A stretch of DNA of 9,417 nucleotides from CG1-02-33-12 sp964403775 (GTDB taxonomy: Archaea; Nanobdellota; Nanobdellia; Woesearchaeales; CG1-02-33-12). The notes under the pieces are model-generated. The model saw nothing but the letters and a program-made list of their open reading frames with translations, was not told the origin of the DNA and made no database searches. Shown here piece after piece: positions 6,598 through 9,417 of this stretch (the stretch's first letter is position 1; the number at the start of each line of letters is the position of its first letter). Made by a program: the position numbers and the translations under genes. The stretch lies in assembly GCA_964403775.1 (NCBI GenBank), contig CAYOHL010000034.1, positions 1 through 9,417 of the forward strand, written 5' to 3'.

Positions 6598-6864
6598 TTA
6601 CCATTGAGTTTTTATCTTTTGGATCTTAATATTTTCAGGAGCTACACTAAGGACACTAAACTCAATGTTTTTTATTCTTATCTTAGTCATGCTTTTTGGA
6701 TAGTATATATTTAAGGCATAGCCCTGGTATCCTGAACTCTCCATATAGCTCAAAGAAAAAGTATTCTCATTGGGCATTCCGCAGTACACAAGGCCTATCC
6801 ACTTCATAAAACCTGGCTTCAAGGTCTTTTTCTCACCAACTGAAATTGTAATGGCCTCTTCCAT
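6598..6864 (-). CDS. Small beta-rich protein of unknown function
   Basis: This 88-residue protein is not recognised. It is rich in alternating hydrophobic residues (AITISVG, FSLSYMES, ALNIYYP, KIRIKNIEFSVLSV, IKIQKI), suggesting a small all-beta fold, perhaps a sandwich or barrel. There is one Cys, no signal peptide, no membrane segment and no catalytic motif. A TATA-like TAAATATA lies 28 bases before the ATG and there is no Shine-Dalgarno, as at the neighbouring genes, which supports it being a real leaderless gene. The 130 bases between it and the MFS start hold only the MFS promoter and a possible short reading frame on the other strand. Confidence 0.65.
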   Translation of the reverse strand: MEEAITISVGEKKTLKPGFMKWIGLVYCGMPNENTFSLSYMESSGYQGYALNIYYPKSMTKIRIKNIEFSVLSVAPENIKIQKIKTQW

Positions 6865-6884
6865 AAAACCTCAAAAGCATATAC

Positions 6885-6892
6885 TATATTTA
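6885..6892 (-). promoter_or_regulatory. TATA-like box for the 88-residue gene
   Basis: On the minus strand TAAATATA begins 28 bases before the start codon at 6864 and follows a purine-rich GAAACAAA that could serve as BRE. Confidence 0.5.
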
Positions 6893-6907
6893 TTTGTTTC
6901 TGTTAAC

Positions 6908-7330
6908 TTATATCCAACCTTTTGATTTAAGGTATAAAAAGAAAAGTACAATAATAATTATAATCAAAATTATCCTTGGATCAATCTGGCCTCTTTTATT
7001 TTTCATTTTCAATACTTCTTCAATGACATATATTTTTTTATCTAACATGTTAATACTTTCTTTGAAATTTAATTTCTCATTTATACTATTTAAATCTTTC
7101 CTAACTAAACCAATCTCCTCAGAATTATCATCTACATTCTTAATTTTTTTCTTTATAAAATTGATCGGCCAAGAAACCAGAAAATACAAAAATATCGCAC
7201 CTGCCAAGGCTAAAAAAAGGAATAATCCTGTCTGTGGGTCTTTTGATTGGGCATAAGTGCTTATAATTCCTACAGCAATGCTAATAATCATACCGAGATA
7301 ATATGTTCTGTCCTTAATTTCTAATTTCAT
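6908..7330 (-). CDS. Membrane protein with coiled-coil-like linker and prepilin-like C-terminal segment
   Basis: This 140-residue protein is not assignable to a named family. Hydrophobic segments span about 11-27 and 35-57, followed by a basic KKKIKN patch, then a charged, heptad-like helix (about 66-108: NSEEIGLVRKDLNSINEKL and on) that may form a coiled coil. The end is NKRGQIDPRI followed by an almost pure Ile/Leu segment (120-133) and a short KSKGWI tail. KRGQ before a hydrophobic helix is what archaeal class III (prepilin) signal peptides look like, but those sit near the N-terminus. An in-frame ATG at 7004-7006 would encode that piece alone. A TATA-like box lies 29 bases before the main ATG. 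The gene diverges from glyS. Function unknown; the membrane assignment is firm. Confidence 0.75.
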   Translation of the reverse strand: MKLEIKDRTYYLGMIISIAVGIISTYAQSKDPQTGLFLFLALAGAIFLYFLVSWPINFIKKKIKNVDDNSEEIGLVRKDLNSINEKLNFKESINMLDKKIYVIEEVLKMKNKRGQIDPRIILIIIIIVLFFLYLKSKGWI

Positions 7331-7351
7331 AAAATATGTGTTTTGATTGTT

Positions 7352-7359
7352 CTTTAAAA
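7352..7359 (-). promoter_or_regulatory. TATA-like box for the membrane protein gene
   Basis: The minus strand reads TTTTAAAG starting 29 bases before the ATG at 7330, the same arrangement as at neighbouring genes. Confidence 0.5.
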
Positions 7360-7409
7360 CATTTACCTATCTAAAATCGGAAATTTCACGGAAAAGAATA
7401 TAGAAACAA

Positions 7410-7417
7410 TTTTATAT
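7410..7417 (+). promoter_or_regulatory. TATA-like box for glyS
   Basis: TTTTATAT lies 32 bases before the ATG at 7442 but only 23 before the earlier in-frame ATG at 7433. The spacing rule at the other genes therefore favours initiation at 7442. Confidence 0.5.
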
Positions 7418-7441
7418 TAGAGGTTTTTAATTATGCCTATT

Positions 7442-8896
7442 ATGGCAGATAACAAGTTGTCAATTGAGGAAATGGCCATATTTTGCAAGAAGAAAGGCCT
7501 TGTTTATCCTTCTGGAGAGATTTATGGAGGCCTAGCCGGGTTCTTTGATTTTGGGCCGAATTGCGTTGAAATAAACAGCAATATCAAAAGGGAATGGTGG
7601 AAATTCCATGTACAGCAGAGAGAGGACATAGTTGGCATTGACGGAAGCATTATAACAAATCCCAGAGTTTGGCAGGCTTCCGGCCATGTCAAAAATTTCA
7701 CAGATGTTTATGTCAAATGCAAAAAATGCAGAAAGCCAAACAAGATTGACAAAAGCGATATAGAAAAGGCAATGTGCGAATGTGGCGGAGAATATGAAGT
7801 TATAGGCAACCTTAATCTTATGTTCAAAACCAATGTCGGGCCTATTGAAGGAAATACTGCTTATTTAAGGCCAGAGACAGCACAGCTAATATTTGCTGAT
7901 TTTAAAACAGTTGCAGAGAACTCAAGATTAAAATTGCCATTTGGAATTGCGCAGATTGGAAAGGCATTTAGAAATGAAATCTCGCCAAGGGACTTTTTAT
8001 TCAGGACAAGAGAGTTTGAGATGATGGAGATTGAGTATTTTATCCATCCAAAAAACATAAACAAATGTCCTTTTATTAAGGAAGTTTTGGACCATAAAAT
8101 GAATCTATTGCCTGCTGAATCACAGAAAAAAAATAAATCCCATGTGAAAATGACAATGAAACAGGCATTAGACAGAAAAATCATAAAGACAGAGTGGCAT
8201 GCCTACTGGCTGGCTTTAGAGCATAAATGGTTTGCTGGCCTTGGTGCAAATCCAGAGAATTTCAGGGCAAGGCAGCACACAAAGGATGAATTAAGCCACT
8301 ATGCCTTAGACACATGGGACCTGGAATATAATTTCCCATTTGGATGGAAAGAATTAGAGGGAATTGCAAACAGGACTGACTTTGATTTGCAGCAGCATAT
8401 TAAGCACTCAAAGAAAGATTTAAGCTTTTTTGACCAGGAAACCAATGAAAAAGTTGTTCCGCATGTTGTTGCAGAACCGAGCCTTGGTGTTGGACGCGCA
8501 TTCCTTGTGTTTATGTTTGATGCTTATAATGATGACAGGAAAAGGGGGAACATTGTCTTAAAGCTGGATCCAAGGCTTGCTCCTGTAAAGGCAGGAATTT
8601 TCCCACTGGTAAGCAAGCCGGAACTAATCAAAATTGCAAGAAATATTTATGATGGACTGAGGGGAGCATACAGCATAAGTTATGACAAGTCAGGCTCAAT
8701 AGGAAGAAGATATGCAAGGGCCGACGAAATAGGAACGCCTTTCTGCATCACAGTTGACTTTGGCTCATTAAAAGACAAATCAGTTACAATCAGGGACAGG
8801 GATACAACAAAACAAGCTAGGATAAAAATAGCTGAGCTGAAAGATACCATAAGAAAACTTATTGATGAAGAGATTAGATTCAAGGATTTGAAATAA
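7442..8896 (+). CDS. glyS: Glycyl-tRNA synthetase, class II alpha2 type
   Basis: The enzyme charges tRNA-Gly with glycine in the cytoplasm. From ATG 7442 it has 484 residues (487 from 7433; numbering below uses 7433 as 1). Seen in order: PSGEIYGGLAGFFDFGP (26-42), the glycine-enzyme start; a ribbon with C96-x2-C99 and C115-x-C117, a likely zinc site; the strongly conserved LRPETAQ (145-151); motif 2 FRNEISPRDFLFRTREF (179-195); motif 3 EPSLGVGRAFLVF (348-360); and the C-terminal anticodon-binding domain (about 380-487) with RRYARADEIGTPFCITVDF. The total is shorter than the roughly 550-600 residues common in archaeal and eukaryotic GlyRS and closer to compact bacterial alpha2 enzymes. It has its own promoter and shares 111 bases with the divergent membrane-protein gene. 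The identification is secure; only the start is open. Confidence 0.96.
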   Translation: MADNKLSIEEMAIFCKKKGLVYPSGEIYGGLAGFFDFGPNCVEINSNIKREWWKFHVQQREDIVGIDGSIITNPRVWQASGHVKNFTDVYVKCKKCRKPNKIDKSDIEKAMCECGGEYEVIGNLNLMFKTNVGPIEGNTAYLRPETAQLIFADFKTVAENSRLKLPFGIAQIGKAFRNEISPRDFLFRTREFEMMEIEYFIHPKNINKCPFIKEVLDHKMNLLPAESQKKNKSHVKMTMKQALDRKIIKTEWHAYWLALEHKWFAGLGANPENFRARQHTKDELSHYALDTWDLEYNFPFGWKELEGIANRTDFDLQQHIKHSKKDLSFFDQETNEKVVPHVVAEPSLGVGRAFLVFMFDAYNDDRKRGNIVLKLDPRLAPVKAGIFPLVSKPELIKIARNIYDGLRGAYSISYDKSGSIGRRYARADEIGTPFCITVDFGSLKDKSVTIRDRDTTKQARIKIAELKDTIRKLIDEEIRFKDLK

Positions 8897-8949
8897 AATA
8901 TTAAACTAAATCAGAGTCCTATACAACCCTCTTCTCATTTTATCATTAC

Positions 8950-9363
8950 TTACTGCAACTTTCTAGTTATACTTAATGATTTAATTAACTCATTTACATC
9001 TGATTCTAACTCCTCTGTAATTGAATGGAAGATTAATTTATCATCAGTTTTCCCATATTCATGAGCAATTATATTTCTCATTCCTTTTGCTTCCTTGAGT
9101 TTTATGGCTAATTCTTGTGAAATAATCTTTTCTTGTGCAAGAATATCAAAGGCTTCTTTATCTTCCTCAGGAATTTTATATCCTTTATCCCTGATTATTA
9201 AAAAAGCCAAATCAATCACAGCTTCTATAATCTTCTCAAAATATCTTTCACAGGCTGCCTTTGTTTTCAGATCAGTTTTATACTTATAAAAACTTTTAGG
9301 CATAATTTCCTCTAGTTCAGAAAGATAATCATCAATTTCTTTTATTTTATCATTTATTCTCAT
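8950..9363 (-). CDS. hepT: HepT-like HEPN ribonuclease toxin (DUF86 family)
   Basis: From the ATG at 9363 the protein has 137 residues, the usual HepT size. The defining HEPN catalytic motif R-x4-H-x-Y is exact: Arg96, His101 and Tyr103 in RNIIAHEYGK. The rest is helical with the family's conserved stretch ACERYFEKIIEAVIDLA (37-53). HepT proteins are RNases neutralised by a nucleotidyltransferase antitoxin, MntA, which modifies the motif tyrosine; mntA is usually immediately upstream, here beyond the right edge, so pairing cannot be checked. A longer reading from ATG 9396 adds MRFSQAFLCIK, but that start lies inside the inverted repeat at 9391-9410 and the addition is unlike the family. No TATA-like box lies at the expected distance from 9363, consistent with co-transcription from an upstream gene. 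Confidence 0.88.
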   Translation of the reverse strand: MRINDKIKEIDDYLSELEEIMPKSFYKYKTDLKTKAACERYFEKIIEAVIDLAFLIIRDKGYKIPEEDKEAFDILAQEKIISQELAIKLKEAKGMRNIIAHEYGKTDDKLIFHSITEELESDVNELIKSLSITRKLQ

Positions 9364-9390
9364 TTTTATGCACAGAAATGCTTGCGAAAA

Positions 9391-9410
9391 CCTCATACTT
9401 TAGTATGAGG
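9391..9410. repeat. Perfect 9-bp-stem inverted repeat at the window edge
   Basis: CCTCATACT and AGTATGAGG flank a TT centre, giving a hairpin of up to nine pairs. On the minus strand it is followed by TTTTCGCAAGCA and then the hepT start. It has no T-run in either direction at the base, so an intrinsic terminator is not indicated. A strong hairpin beside ordinary genes resembles the subterminal hairpins of IS200/IS605-type elements, but no transposase is visible in the window. It could also be an operator or an RNA structure in the toxin leader. Confidence 0.6.
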
Positions 9411-9417
9411 ATGAGCA

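Noticed and set aside
6894..7256. 120-residue hydrophobic plus-strand frame
   Set aside because: It is antisense to the membrane protein gene; its hydrophobicity reflects the complement of Lys/Asn/Glu-rich codons, and the minus strand has a promoter and coherent topology.
8897..8949. Intrinsic terminator between glyS and hepT
   Set aside because: The short convergent gap is AT-rich with T-runs but has no clear GC-rich hairpin; archaeal termination at T-runs is possible but not specific enough to annotate.

Overview
The window is a compact, AT-rich stretch of archaeal chromosome. The archaeal assignment rests on a clamp-loader large subunit (RfcL), an Mre11-type nuclease, and a TATA-like box placed 28-32 bases before the ATG of most genes with no Shine-Dalgarno sequence, which is the layout of leaderless archaeal mRNAs. 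Small genes, tail-to-tail gene ends that touch or overlap, and single-domain hypotheticals suggest a small-genome lineage of the DPANN kind (Woesearchaeota/Pacearchaeota-like). That lineage is an inference; no rRNA or tRNA is present to confirm it.

Layout from left to right. At 3-284 (+) is the C-terminal SPASM domain of a radical SAM protein, cut by the window edge. At 280-391 is a twice-repeated structured element whose hairpin stems differ between copies but stay paired. At 433-462 are two AAATG/CATTT palindromes. Then come mre11 (542-1762, +), a minus-strand pair made of a subtilisin-like protease (2074-3378) and a small partner gene (1749-2072), rfcL with a small unknown gene (3518-5077, +), a 12-helix MFS transporter (5079-6467, -), a small beta-rich unknown (6598-6864, -), a three-segment membrane protein with a coiled-coil-like linker (6908-7330, -), glycyl-tRNA synthetase (7442-8896, +), and a HepT-type HEPN ribonuclease toxin (8950-9363, -). 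The window ends just past a perfect 9-bp-stem inverted repeat.

The core functions are information processing: Mre11 in double-strand break repair, RfcL in sliding-clamp loading and GlyRS in translation. Around them lie genes that look accessory: the SPASM remnant, the transporter, small unknowns and the toxin. The protease pair looks like one functional unit: the protease has an I9-like propeptide but no signal peptide, and the next gene is predicted to have the same beta-alpha-beta-beta-alpha-beta order. The three observations most worth following are the covarying tandem element at 280-391, the protease/partner pair, and the prepilin-like motif at the C-terminus of the 6908-7330 protein. 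No CRISPR array, rRNA, tRNA or complete insertion sequence is visible.
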